Below, piece by piece: positions 14,352 through 21,774 of a stretch of 27,010 nt of DNA. Position 1 is the stretch's first letter, and each line of letters begins with the position of its first letter. Origin of the DNA: DASZZV01 sp035544835 (GTDB taxonomy: Bacteria; Acidobacteriota; Thermoanaerobaculia; Gp7-AA8); the NCBI GenBank assembly GCA_035544835.1, contig DASZZV010000314.1, positions 1 to 27,010 on the forward strand, given 5' to 3'. A program made the translations under genes and the position numbers. The notes beneath the pieces were generated by a model. It did not search any database. It had not been told where the DNA came from and saw only the letters and a program-made list of their open reading frames with translations.

Positions 14352-15986
14352 ATGAGCTTCCCCTGTATCACCTGCCAATCTCCTGTAGAGGAGCACTTCA
14401 AAAGTTGTCCCGCCTGCGGGGATGCCATCAGTGAGTTTCTTCGCGAGTATGCGCAGAAACCGATCGGGGGGAATTACCAGCTGCTCGGACGACTCGGTCG
14501 GGGTGGGATGGGCGAGGTGTACAAAGCCCGTCACATTTTCCTGCAGAACGACTGTGTCATCAAAGTCATGCGGCCCAGCGTTACCGCCGAGCCGGAGTTG
14601 GAGGAGCGCTTCATCCGCGAAGCGCGTGTGGCCAGAAAAATTCAGCATAAGAATGTCGCCTCGCTCTATGAGTTCTCAGGGATGCCGGATGGCTCGTATT
14701 ACATGGTCTCGGAGTTCATCGACGGCAAGAACGCCGGCCAGATCATTCACGAGCGGGGGGCGCTTCCTCCCGACTATGTGACCAGGCTGTCGATCCAGGC
14801 GTTGAACGGCCTTCAGGCCATTCACGAAGCTGGATTCGTGCATCGCGATATCTCACCCGACAACATCATGGTCACCACAGATGAGAAGGGCGCCGAGCTC
14901 GTCAAGATCATCGACCTCGGGATCGCTAAAGGCGAGGAAGCCGGCGACGCCATGACCAAGACCGGCATGTTCATCGGCAAGCTGAAATACGCCTCCCCCG
15001 AGCAGCTCGGCATTCTGCCGGAAGGTCAACGTATTGACGGACGGGCCGACATCTACTCGTTCGGTCTGGTGATGTACGAGATGCTGGCCGGCAAAGCTGC
15101 CTTCCAGGCCAGTACACCGCATCAGTACCTGATCATGCAGACCCGCGAGGCTCCCGAGCCTCTGAAGATCGACCGTGCCGTGACCGGGGGGGCCGAGCTC
15201 GAAGCACTCCTTCTTCGAGCCGTGGCAAAGGATCGTGACCAGCGTTTCTCCAGTGCCGCCGAATTTTCGGCCGCACTGACGAGCCTTCAAGCGGGCGCCG
15301 CTGCCGGCGACGGGAAGGACATTACAGCTGTTCAGACCGTGCCCACGCCATTGCCTGCGGCGCGCTTTTCGAACATGTCAACCACGTCAACCACGTCGAA
15401 TACCCGCACCGCCACGACGCGGGAGACGACCGATCCCTATGCGCTGCTACCGGTGGCAGCGCCCGCCAAACGTTCGAGAAAATGGCTGCTGGCAATTCCC
15501 GCAGTCCTCCTCGTGGCCGCTCTGGTGGCATTCGCATTCAAGCGAGGGTCCGCTCCCACGGTCAGCGCTCCCGCCGCTCCGGTGGCGCTGGGGACAGCAC
15601 CTCCCGTGACACCGCCGGCAGCGGCCCCTAGCAACACGTTCGTGGAGTCGGTCTCGACTGTTGTGCAGGGCCAGAATGCTCCGCCCGCTGCAGAGGCTGC
15701 GACCGAGACCGTTCAGGAAGCCGCGGCGGAGACCCCGCCCGCGACCTTGCCCGCGACGCAACCTCGGAAGGAAGCCGCGACGCAACGAGTCGCAAAGAAA
15801 GAGGTGAAGGGACAGAAACCAGATGTGGACGATGGAGATAAGGCCGAGTCCAAAGTCGCTAGTGAGGGCGACAAGCCCGACATCGACGTGGACAAAGCGA
15901 TCGCCGCGGAGAAATCGATCCGCGGAATCGTCACTTCGCGCTTCTTCAAGAAAAACCGCGATCGGATCCTGGGACGAAAACCGTAG
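14352..15986 (+). CDS. Transmembrane Ser/Thr protein kinase (Hanks-type) with N-terminal zinc ribbon
   Basis: The 544-aa protein opens with a zinc-ribbon-like knuckle pair, C5-x2-C8 and C19-x2-C22 (PCITCQ...SCPACG). The kinase domain spans about 42-310: glycine loop GRLGRGGMGEVY (46-57), ATP lysine K71 (CVIKVM), catalytic loop HRDISPDN (H164-N171) and metal motif DLG (188-190) in place of DFG. The usual catalytic-loop Lys is Ser168, a change also seen in many bacterial kinases reading HRDVSP. A single TM helix lies at about 378-397 (WLLAIPAVLLVAALVAFAF), followed by a Pro/Ala-rich and then Lys/Asp-rich exported tail. Start 14352 was chosen for its Shine-Dalgarno sequence ggagga (14339-14344) 7 nt upstream; ATG 14328 would add 8 residues. 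It phosphorylates Ser/Thr of unknown targets. Confidence 0.92.
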   Translation: MSFPCITCQSPVEEHFKSCPACGDAISEFLREYAQKPIGGNYQLLGRLGRGGMGEVYKARHIFLQNDCVIKVMRPSVTAEPELEERFIREARVARKIQHKNVASLYEFSGMPDGSYYMVSEFIDGKNAGQIIHERGALPPDYVTRLSIQALNGLQAIHEAGFVHRDISPDNIMVTTDEKGAELVKIIDLGIAKGEEAGDAMTKTGMFIGKLKYASPEQLGILPEGQRIDGRADIYSFGLVMYEMLAGKAAFQASTPHQYLIMQTREAPEPLKIDRAVTGGAELEALLLRAVAKDRDQRFSSAAEFSAALTSLQAGAAAGDGKDITAVQTVPTPLPAARFSNMSTTSTTSNTRTATTRETTDPYALLPVAAPAKRSRKWLLAIPAVLLVAALVAFAFKRGSAPTVSAPAAPVALGTAPPVTPPAAAPSNTFVESVSTVVQGQNAPPAAEAATETVQEAAAETPPATLPATQPRKEAATQRVAKKEVKGQKPDVDDGDKAESKVASEGDKPDIDVDKAIAAEKSIRGIVTSRFFKKNRDRILGRKP

Positions 15987-15993
15987 CGCGGTT

Positions 15994-16027
15994 GTGGCCG
16001 GACATTCCGATTCCGATGTCCGGCCAC
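15994..16027. repeat. Palindromic repeat after the kinase gene
   Basis: The 12-bp arms gtggccggacat (15994-16005) and atgtccggccac (16016-16027) surround a 10-nt loop, 7 nt after the kinase stop. A shorter copy of the same element lies at 19910-19934 after the DinB gene. A further ccggccac follows at 16032-16039. Confidence 0.75.
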
Positions 16028-16078
16028 TAGTCCGGCCACACGTCTGCTATCTCTCATCCGTGTGGCCGGCTCTTCCGG

Positions 16079-16695
16079 TTATTCGACGCGCCGACTGTTG
16101 TCGAAGCGGTTGCGATCGATTCGAAGGATCCACGGATCGACGGCGATCCAGGCAGGGGCTTGGTTGACGACGAAGGTCACCTCATTAGTGCCCGTTCGCA
16201 GACGCTGGCGTTGGGTGGCGATCAGATCGGTAGAGGGAGTGAGGTCGGGTACCTTGTGAAATAGCGCGACGTCGATCATCTCGTCGAGCGGCACTTCCCT
16301 TTCCGTTCCGTCGGCCGCGGCCTGGCGCTTCGCTGCTGTAATCTTCGCTTCGACCTGGAAGCGCCCGTCCGCGAGTTTCTTCACCTGCGTGCTCACGACC
16401 TTGAAGTCATAGAGGACGATTTTCTCAATCCAATCGTCGATGAGTGCGCACTGCGAGTCGTCGAGACTTTGCGGAGTTGCGCGAGGAGATCGGCGGTCGT
16501 CGCCGTGGCCTGGCCTTGATTCTCCGCAACGAGTGCACGCAGGGCCGTGTTGAGCGCTGGTTCGCCAATCAGGTCACGGATCGCGTACATCACCAGCACT
16601 CCCTTACTGTAATAGAGGTAAGCCTGCTCTGCCTTCGCGGGCTGAGAAGAATCGAGAACGCTGCACCTTCTTACACCCGAATCAAATTGCGATCG
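16079..16695 (-). pseudogene. Remnant of an M1-family (gluzincin) aminopeptidase, C-terminal part, frameshifted
   Basis: Read on the minus strand, two frames join into one recognisable protein end: QAYLYYSKGVLVMYAIRD then LIGEPALNTALRALV, up to LLAQLRKV near 16460, and, after a one-base shift, DDSQCALIDDWIEKIVLYDF through STQVKKLADGRFQVEAKIT to ILRIDRNRFDNSRRVE. Such sequence is typical of the end of M1 peptidases, including those fused to ABC-2 permeases. The catalytic HExxH half is absent and a stop at 16696-16698 interrupts the frame upstream, so only about 200 codons remain. An assembly error could explain the shift but not the missing front. No intact paralogue is in the window. Confidence 0.75.
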
Positions 16696-16788
16696 TCAGC
16701 AGGCGGAACCCTTCGATGAAGCTCGGTGAACGACAGCATTTGGCGATACGTATGAAGTAGCCCGCGAAGCCGGGCGACAGATCTGTAG

Positions 16789-16808
16789 CCCCGGGCGTAA
16801 GCCCGGGG
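16789..16808. repeat. GC-rich hairpin element with GTAA tetraloop
   Basis: The arms ccccgggc (16789-16796) and gcccgggg (16801-16808) have a gtaa loop and are preceded by tgtag. It has the same layout as 10986-11005. It lies in the 16696-16980 spacer, where I see no credible gene. Confidence 0.75.
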
Positions 16809-16965
16809 TCCGGCGGCCGCGTCTTAATCCTTGCTTCAAACTGACAGGCTGGCGCGACGTGTGCCGAACTTCTCGTGGCATTTCGCATCTGCGGATCTGC
16901 ACACGGCGTGACGGCCGAGGAACTCGCCGGGAACGTGCGCTTGCAGATCTCACGCGTGGCGGGGT

Positions 16966-16971
16966 TATGAT
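16966..16971 (+). promoter_or_regulatory. Possible -10 box for a leaderless transcript
   Basis: TATGAT ends 9 nt before the ATG at 16981, leaving almost no leader. A possible -35, ttgcag, is at 16941-16946 (19-bp spacer). Confidence 0.35.
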
Positions 16972-16980
16972 TCCTTACGC

Positions 16981-17256
16981 ATGAACTCTACCTCCGACAT
17001 CGAATTGAGCAACGCGATCCCGATCGTGACCGAATCTCCCAAAGTGCAGAGTGGCGCGCCGCGGGTCGTCGGGTTGAAACAGGCCGACGCCCACTGCAAA
17101 CCGTGCGACGACCGCTGGCGGACCATTCCCGGCGCCGATCCGACAAAGCCCGGCGCTTTCGATCACGGCAGCGGTGGCATCATCGATGTGCGCTGCCGGA
17201 AAGGGTTGCATACCAGCCGGTTTCTGGTGCGCGATCTATTCCCCGAGAGCACCTGA
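16981..17256 (+). CDS. Small hypothetical protein with a CxxC motif
   Basis: This 91-aa protein has no signal peptide and no recognised family. It contains H38-C39-K-P-C42 and a later C72 in DVRCRKGLH, which could bind a metal or form a redox pair. The C-terminal half (GSGGIIDVRCRKG, then LHTSRFLVRDLFPE) has the look of a conserved strand-rich domain, but I cannot name it. There is no Shine-Dalgarno sequence; a -10-like TATGAT lies directly upstream, so it may be leaderless. An overlapping minus-strand frame (16975-17211) is less convincing because it has no start signal. It is convergent with the secreted protein gene at 17357, with an AT-rich hairpin between them. Confidence 0.5.
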   Translation: MNSTSDIELSNAIPIVTESPKVQSGAPRVVGLKQADAHCKPCDDRWRTIPGADPTKPGAFDHGSGGIIDVRCRKGLHTSRFLVRDLFPEST

Positions 17257-17272
17257 ATACCGCCGCGGCGGC

Positions 17273-17346
17273 GGAATTGAAAATTGAAAATTGTAAATTG
17301 AAAAGAAAGATTGGTAGCTTGGATGTCTTTTTCAATTTTCAATTCC
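17273..17346. repeat. AT-rich hairpin of 7-bp units, copy A
   Basis: Perfect 18-bp arms, ggaattgaaaattgaaaa (17273-17290) and its complement at 17329-17346, are separated by 38 bp. The left side continues with further 7-bp units (aaattgt, aaattga). It lies between two convergent genes. Its composition contrasts strongly with the GC-rich surroundings. Confidence 0.85.
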
Positions 17347-17356
17347 TGCGCGTCCG

Positions 17357-18181
17357 CTACTCCCCCGACCTGGTAGCCGGGCAGTATCCTTCAAAGCCGC
17401 GAGCGCGCTCGCGGCGCTCGAGAGGGGTCGGGTGTGCGGGAAAGATACCGAGTTTCACTAGTTGCGGCCGAAACTCGTATCGGACTCTGAGTGATGCGAC
17501 GGCTTCGCGCTCGAGGTCGATGTCGATGCTCTGCACCTCGTGACGCGTTCTCGTTCCCATCCCCGTCGCCGCGTATTCATCGGATAGCTTCCCCTGGCTC
17601 GGCGGCGCAGCAGACACTGCGCCGGACTGCGACTTCTCGGCCCTGGCGCTTTGGCGGCTCGGTGCCTGGTCTCTCCGCGACTCCTGCGTCGCTACCTTGT
17701 CGTCTTCGTAACCTTGCTCGTAGGTGATGATCGGCTGCCGCTCCCGGAAGTAGACGGCCTCGATGACGCCGAGGTTTTCTGTGGCGCCGAGCGCCGCGCC
17801 GTAGGAGCGATTCTCTCCGGTGAAGAAGAACTTTCGGGCCGCTTTCTGGTTGACCTGCCAGCCCGAAATGACTGCCGAACCGTAAGGTTCCAGTACCCAT
17901 TTCGATGCGCTCCAGGGATCGGTGTGCTGGGCGTCGATGGTATTGAGCCCATCGACCGAGAGGGCCACGGCCACGCGATAGGGCGTCGGGTTCGAGATCC
18001 GCAGCCCGTAGCTGCGTCCGCGGAGAGCCTCCACGTAGACCGTTCCCCTGTGGTCGAACTCCGGACGCGCGCCGTTGTCGGTCACAACAGTGAGTCCGAA
18101 TCCGCCGCTCTCGGAACCGAAAGCAGCAGAAGCCAGAAAGAGGACTAGAAGGGTTAGCAAGATGATCGGTCGCTGTCTCAT
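17357..18181 (-). CDS. Secreted protein of unknown function
   Basis: The 274-aa protein begins with a signal peptide (MRQRPIILLTLLVLFLASAAFG). The domain at about 27-145 has FDHRGTVYVEALRGRSYGLRI, NPTPYRVAVALSVDGLN, TIDAQHTDPWSASKWVLEPY, SAVISGWQVN and KFFFTGENRSYGAALGATENLG. I believe this pattern recurs in uncharacterised secreted proteins, but I know no function. A low-complexity Gln/Ser/Arg stretch (about 165-205) and a C-terminal segment with LRVRYEFRPQLVKLGIFP follow. Start 18181 was chosen for the gaggagag Shine-Dalgarno sequence just upstream; the frame stays open further upstream, but that part overlaps hairpin repeats. The gene lies 185 nt downstream of the peptidase gene on the same strand, with hairpins between them. 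Confidence 0.75.
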   Translation of the reverse strand: MRQRPIILLTLLVLFLASAAFGSESGGFGLTVVTDNGARPEFDHRGTVYVEALRGRSYGLRISNPTPYRVAVALSVDGLNTIDAQHTDPWSASKWVLEPYGSAVISGWQVNQKAARKFFFTGENRSYGAALGATENLGVIEAVYFRERQPIITYEQGYEDDKVATQESRRDQAPSRQSARAEKSQSGAVSAAPPSQGKLSDEYAATGMGTRTRHEVQSIDIDLEREAVASLRVRYEFRPQLVKLGIFPAHPTPLERRERARGFEGYCPATRSGE

Positions 18182-18247
18182 GGAAGCTCTCCTCGAACTA
18201 CTTAGACACGGAGACGTCCGAGAAGAAAACCGGGAAAGACTCTGATG

Positions 18248-18353
18248 CCTCGGCGCAAGGGCCGAGGGGTGCGGGCGCCCCGCCCGCACCGGATCATGTG
18301 TGGGAATCAATGAGGACGTTTGCTTTGTCAGGAGCGGGCGAGGCGCCCGCTCC
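18248..18353. repeat. Three GC-rich hairpins between two minus-strand genes
   Basis: The hairpins are cctcggc (18248-18254) / gccgagg (18261-18267), ggtgcgggc (18268-18276) / gcccgcacc (18282-18290), and ggagcgggc (18331-18339) / gcccgctcc (18345-18353). The first two abut. They probably separate the transcripts or act as REP elements. Confidence 0.75.
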
Positions 18354-18366
18354 CCTCGGATACGCG

Positions 18367-19263
18367 TCAATTCACGAGCTCTTCGGGATCAGGGCTCTCA
18401 TTACCAATCTCGATGCCCTCGGCACTCTCGTCCCACTCTTCGGCACGCAGGCGGTCGCGTACTCTTCGTTTCCGAATCGCCCAGATAGCTAGAAATGTGG
18501 TGAAGAGCCAGAGCGCGACCGAGCTGGTGAGGAAGGGTACCCAGCGGTTCCACAGAGTCTGCCGGCGCCAGAAGGCGGCTTCGGCGTCGGCGAAGGACTC
18601 GCCCGTTGCCGCCGCGAAGGCGTCGGCAAAAGACTGTCCTTTCGCGATGCGCTGGAGGATGTCGCCCGGGACGGTACGACCGTGGCGCAGGATCAGATCC
18701 CTGACGAAGGCGCCGGAGATGGCGTAGGCGCGCGATACGCCTCCCTCGTCAGCCCCGAACAACTCATCGAGCTCGGCGATCGGAATCTGGTCGCCGCGCA
18801 TCAGCTCGAAAGCCAGGCGGCTGCGATCCTCGAGGCGCCATCCGCGTGAGGCGAACATGGCCAGCCCTTCATTGAACCAGCGTGGGATTTCCCTTCCTCC
18901 AGCTGCGCGGGACTCGAGCACGTGCGCCATTTCGTGACGTAGTAACTCGTCGACGCCGTTGTCGGGATACCGTTCGGCGCGCGTCGGGATCATGACGATC
19001 AGACCTGCATCTCCGAAGGCCCAGCCTGATATCCAGGGAGGGGCGCTGGCGGCCGCCGGCGATCGCTCCGGCTCCAGCTGTACCTCGATCGGCTGCTGAG
19101 GTTCTTTTGTGCCGGTCAGTTCGAGGAGGGGAGCGTACGAGGCCTGGTCGATTGATTCGATCTGTAGTTTGTAGGCCGCCATCGGAACGGGGGCGCGGAC
19201 GATGATTGGAATCGCGGCGGCGTCCGCCGCGATGAGCAAAATGAGGATCGTCGCCAGCCGCAT
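18367..19263 (-). CDS. Membrane-anchored zinc metallopeptidase of the MA clan (HExxH)
   Basis: The 298-aa protein has an N-terminal signal (MRLATILILLIAADAAAIPI). The gluzincin motif H110-E-M-A-H114 is followed by E132 in RWFNEGLAMFAS as third zinc ligand, matching the peptidase-MA-like family. A single TM helix at about 242-264 (PFLTSSVALWLFTTFLAIWA) is followed by a cytoplasmic basic and then acidic tail, so the active domain faces the periplasm. Substrates are unknown. A -10-like TACAAT (plus-strand 19270-19275) stands 6 nt before the start with no Shine-Dalgarno sequence, which suggests a leaderless mRNA. Confidence 0.85.
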   Translation of the reverse strand: MRLATILILLIAADAAAIPIIVRAPVPMAAYKLQIESIDQASYAPLLELTGTKEPQQPIEVQLEPERSPAAASAPPWISGWAFGDAGLIVMIPTRAERYPDNGVDELLRHEMAHVLESRAAGGREIPRWFNEGLAMFASRGWRLEDRSRLAFELMRGDQIPIAELDELFGADEGGVSRAYAISGAFVRDLILRHGRTVPGDILQRIAKGQSFADAFAAATGESFADAEAAFWRRQTLWNRWVPFLTSSVALWLFTTFLAIWAIRKRRVRDRLRAEEWDESAEGIEIGNESPDPEELVN

Positions 19264-19269
19264 CCACTG

Positions 19270-19275
19270 ATTGTA
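19270..19275 (-). promoter_or_regulatory. Possible -10 box directly before the peptidase start
   Basis: The minus strand reads TACAAT, then 6 nt, then ATG. No convincing -35 is visible, and the AT-rich hairpin B lies just upstream. Confidence 0.35.
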
Positions 19276-19301
19276 TGTGGCCAGCGCCCGCCCTGAATTG
19301 G

Positions 19302-19366
19302 GAATTGAGAATTGAGAAAGATAGGCGGCTTTAATTTCTCAATTCTCAATTCTCAATTCTCAATTC
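19302..19366. repeat. AT-rich hairpin of 7-bp units, copy B
   Basis: The 18-bp arms gaattgagaattgagaaa (19302-19319) and complement (19335-19352) are separated by 15 bp. The right side carries two more 7-bp units, to 19366. The unit is GAGAATT rather than GAAAATT. It lies between divergent genes, so it is not simply a terminator. Confidence 0.85.
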
Positions 19367-19393
19367 TGTGTCTTATCTGACAGACTCCCCATC

Positions 19394-19906
19394 ATGAAGA
19401 ATACAACTCTGCTTGAAGAGGCTCTCGAGGCGTGGGAAGACGCGCGTAACGGGGTGATCGAAGAAGCGCGCAACATTCCGGAGCGGCAGTTCGGTTTCCA
19501 CCCCGCGCCGGATACACGAACCATCGCCGAGCTACTGCGGCACATCATGGAAGTATCGATGATGATGGTCGAGGAGCTCACGCGATCGGAGACCGATCTG
19601 GCCAGCGCCGGCTTCGCGGACCTCCTCGAGCCCCACGCACGCTCGCTGGCCAGACTGAAAACAAAACGCGCCCTTCTGGCCGCGTTGCGCTCGACTCTCG
19701 ATGAAGGATCGGAGCGCCTGCGCCAGTGCGGCGATCTTCACATGCTGCAGGCCATGGTTCGATTCGACGGACAGCGCGGCACGCGGCTCACCTGGATGCA
19801 CCACGCCATCTCGCAGGAGATGTATCACCGCGGCCAGCTGGCGACGTATCAGCGTCTCATGAAGATCGAGCCGGCACTGACAAAGAGCATCCGTCAGCGA
19901 AGTTGA
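19394..19906 (+). CDS. DinB-family protein (DinB_2-like four-helix bundle)
   Basis: This 170-aa protein follows the DinB fold: a first helix with EEALEAWEDARNGVIEEARN, PERQFGFHPAPDTRTIAELL leading to H51 in LLRHIMEVS (first metal ligand), and the C-terminal H-x3-...-H motif HHAISQEMYHRGQLATY (the other two His). These proteins bind a divalent metal; many are putative thiol-dependent transferases or hydrolases induced by stress. No partner gene is evident. The ATG lacks a clear Shine-Dalgarno sequence. The gene is followed within 4 nt by a palindromic repeat. Confidence 0.85.
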   Translation: MKNTTLLEEALEAWEDARNGVIEEARNIPERQFGFHPAPDTRTIAELLRHIMEVSMMMVEELTRSETDLASAGFADLLEPHARSLARLKTKRALLAALRSTLDEGSERLRQCGDLHMLQAMVRFDGQRGTRLTWMHHAISQEMYHRGQLATYQRLMKIEPALTKSIRQRS

Positions 19907-19909
19907 TTC

Positions 19910-19934
19910 GTGGCCGGACATTCCGATGTCCGGC
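19910..19934. repeat. Palindromic repeat after the DinB gene
   Basis: The arms gccggacat (19913-19921) and atgtccggc (19926-19934) match the core of the element at 15994-16027. It starts 4 nt after the stop codon. The 19907-20286 spacer otherwise holds the inverted repeat at 20084-20212 and no credible gene. Confidence 0.7.
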
Positions 19935-20083
19935 TGTGACTTGGAGCTCGACTGTGCAATTCGGAGCTGACTCTTGGCGGCGGCCCGCCGGCCATCGACG
20001 GAATGCCCGGCCACGAACTGCCGAGGACGGCCGCGCCACACGAGGCTTCTAAGAAACTCCCAGTATTTAGGCCGCTTTGCGGA

Positions 20084-20212
20084 GGTGTCATCCCGAGCGT
20101 CGAGCGAGGGATCTGGGCGGGGGACTCGACCTCGCACAATCATAAGAGAGCTCCAAGACTCCACACCGCAAGGCCCCTCCCAGATCCCTCGCTCGACGCT
20201 CGGGATGACACC
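20084..20212. repeat. Perfect 34-bp inverted repeat (ATCCCGAGC... type)
   Basis: The left arm 20084-20117 (ggtgtcatcccgagcgtcga...) is exactly complementary to 20179-20212, with a 61-bp spacer. A truncated extra copy of the outer part (tcgctcgggatgaca) lies at 20251-20265. Repeats reading 'TCATCCCGAGC' are frequent in intergenic DNA of several GC-rich phyla. Confidence 0.9.
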
Positions 20213-20286
20213 CTGGTTTCTTTCACTCAGACGCCGCGCTCCGCGGTCAATCGCTCGGGATGACAAGGCGGAAACGCGCCTTGACT

Positions 20287-20854
20287 CTATTCCTTGCGCG
20301 CCTGCACGTAGATCATCGGAATCTCGAATGACAGGCCGCCTCGTTGTGTTGCCAGCTCATTGAGGTTCCGCTCCACGATCCCGAAGAATTCAATCTCGTC
20401 GATCTCCTTGACGATGCTTCTCCCGCCGTCGAGGAAGAAGCGCACCAGCCCGTGGCGGAACATGGCGCTGCCATCGGCGAAGCGGAGCGCCAAGGGGCGT
20501 TCGACGGTTTTTTCGATGAGCAGTCCCGCGCTGGTCAGCAGCGCCTGCACAGTGTCCGGCGTACCGCGATGAGTCTCTTCCTGATCGACCGCCGCCAGCA
20601 GCTCTGGCCGACCCAGCCGAATCAGCGTTTTCCTGAACTGCTCGTACACTTCGCGCATGTGACCCGTGACATTGCTTGTCACGACCAGCCGGCCGCCCGG
20701 GCGCAGAACGCGGTAACACTCGCGCAGGGCCGAGGCTGGTGCGCTGAAAGAAGCGCGATGACCAGAAGGTGACCTCGTCGAACACCGAGGCGTAGCGCGG
20801 ATCGAGCTCTCCTACGGCGCTCCGGAGGTAGTCTGGAATCTCAAGATCGGTCAT
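20287..20854 (-). pseudogene. SAM-dependent methyltransferase gene with an internal deletion
   Basis: The start (MTDLEIPDYLRSAVGELDPR, then FDEVTFWSSRF, residues 1-35) matches the front of class I methyltransferases. After about base 20750 the frame shifts and the sequence resumes with ALRECYRVLRPGGRLVVTSN and continues through VTGHMREVYEQFRKTL to the stop at 20287. The family's SAM-binding motif I and the following core, roughly 100 residues, should sit between these parts and are missing. The deletion junction lies at about 20738-20751. The product could not bind SAM. An assembly collapse is the alternative explanation. Confidence 0.8.
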
Positions 20855-20875
20855 CGCGCCCGGCGCAGTTGATCC

Positions 20876-21292
20876 TTACTTCTTCAACTCGGCAGCGATC
20901 GTGATCTTGAACCCGTCAGGATCTTCCACGGCGAACGAGCGCATGCCCCATGACTCGTCTCGGGGCTCCTGCGTGAGCGTTCCTCCATGCGCCTTGATGT
21001 GCGCGGCCAGGTTGTCGACATTCTGGTCGGTCGTGCAGAAGATGCGGAAACCTTCGCCCTTGACGCGGTCTCGCCCCTTTTTCCAGTCGTCCTGCCCGAG
21101 CATGAATGTCACGTTGCCGGCGGCCATCTCCACGCCCTGCAGCTTGCCCTCGTGCTCCCAGCGCTCCTTCGCTACGAAGCCAAGCACGTCGCGATACCAG
21201 GCCAGGCTCTTCTCGACATCCTTTACCGTGAACGAAGGGGCCAGAGAAGAAATACTCAATGTGCTTTTTTCATCGGGTTTCTCAGCAGTCAT
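20876..21292 (-). CDS. VOC-family (glyoxalase/bleomycin resistance-type) protein
   Basis: The 138-aa protein has a single VOC domain: SSLAPSFTVKDVEKSLAWYR, DVLGFVAKERWE, GVEMAAGNVTFMLGQDD, then FCTTDQNVDNLAAHIKAHGG and the last strand MRSFAVEDPDGFKITIAAE (E/D-PDG motif). VOC proteins form two beta-alpha-beta3 modules that bind a metal or a small substrate; the role here is open. A Shine-Dalgarno aaggag lies 9 nt upstream of the ATG. It lies 21 nt upstream of the broken methyltransferase on the same strand, so the two may have formed an operon. Confidence 0.88.
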   Translation of the reverse strand: MTAEKPDEKSTLSISSLAPSFTVKDVEKSLAWYRDVLGFVAKERWEHEGKLQGVEMAAGNVTFMLGQDDWKKGRDRVKGEGFRIFCTTDQNVDNLAAHIKAHGGTLTQEPRDESWGMRSFAVEDPDGFKITIAAELKK

Positions 21293-21331
21293 ACGTCAGT
21301 TCTCCTTATCGGTTCCTGTTGCGGAGACCGA

Positions 21332-21748
21332 CTATCTCTCTGTTCGTGGCGCACGGTCAACTGGCGCCGGTTTCATGCGACGTGAGCCGTCCGGCTGAGT
21401 CTTTTTGTGGAGTGCAAGGAGCATGGCCCCCGCCGAGGCCGAAAAGACCGAGTAATCGAGGGGCGACTTGATGCCGAACGAGATCGCCATCGCGGTGCCG
21501 AACAGCGCCAGCAGAAGTGAGCTGCCAAGCGCGACGTAACGAAGCCGGAAACCTTTAATCAAGGCGATGCCGAGTGAGAGCTCAGCAACCGTGGCCATCA
21601 CCGCCAGGAAGGGGACGGCGAAGGACGGCATGAAGGAGTTGACCTCGGCGGTGTAGCGAACGAACTCGGCGAACCTGGCGGAACCGCCGCCCCAGAGGCC
21701 GAACCGCGAGGCGACAGCGGATAGGAATGCGGAGCCGAGTGCGATGCG
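21332..21748 (-). pseudogene. DoxX-like membrane protein lacking its start codon
   Basis: The frame runs from RIALGSAFLSAVASRFGLWG (TM1) through FAVPFLAVMATVAELSLGIA (TM2), YVALGSSLLLALFGTAMAI (TM3) and FSASAGAMLLAL (TM4), a full four-helix DoxX layout. A TAG (21749-21751) precedes it directly and no start codon lies before TM1. The first in-frame ATG (21631) would skip TM1. It is therefore probably truncated by only a few residues at the 5' end, next to the YCII fragment on the other strand. The stop is 39 nt upstream of the VOC start. Confidence 0.6.
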
Positions 21749-21774
21749 CTACAGGCACGCCGCTACGTTCCCGC

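Noticed and set aside
16850..16970. Short plus-strand frame ending in VTAEELAGNVRLQISRVAGL
   Set aside because: About 40 codons without a proper start; too short and without family match, so chance or an unidentifiable remnant.
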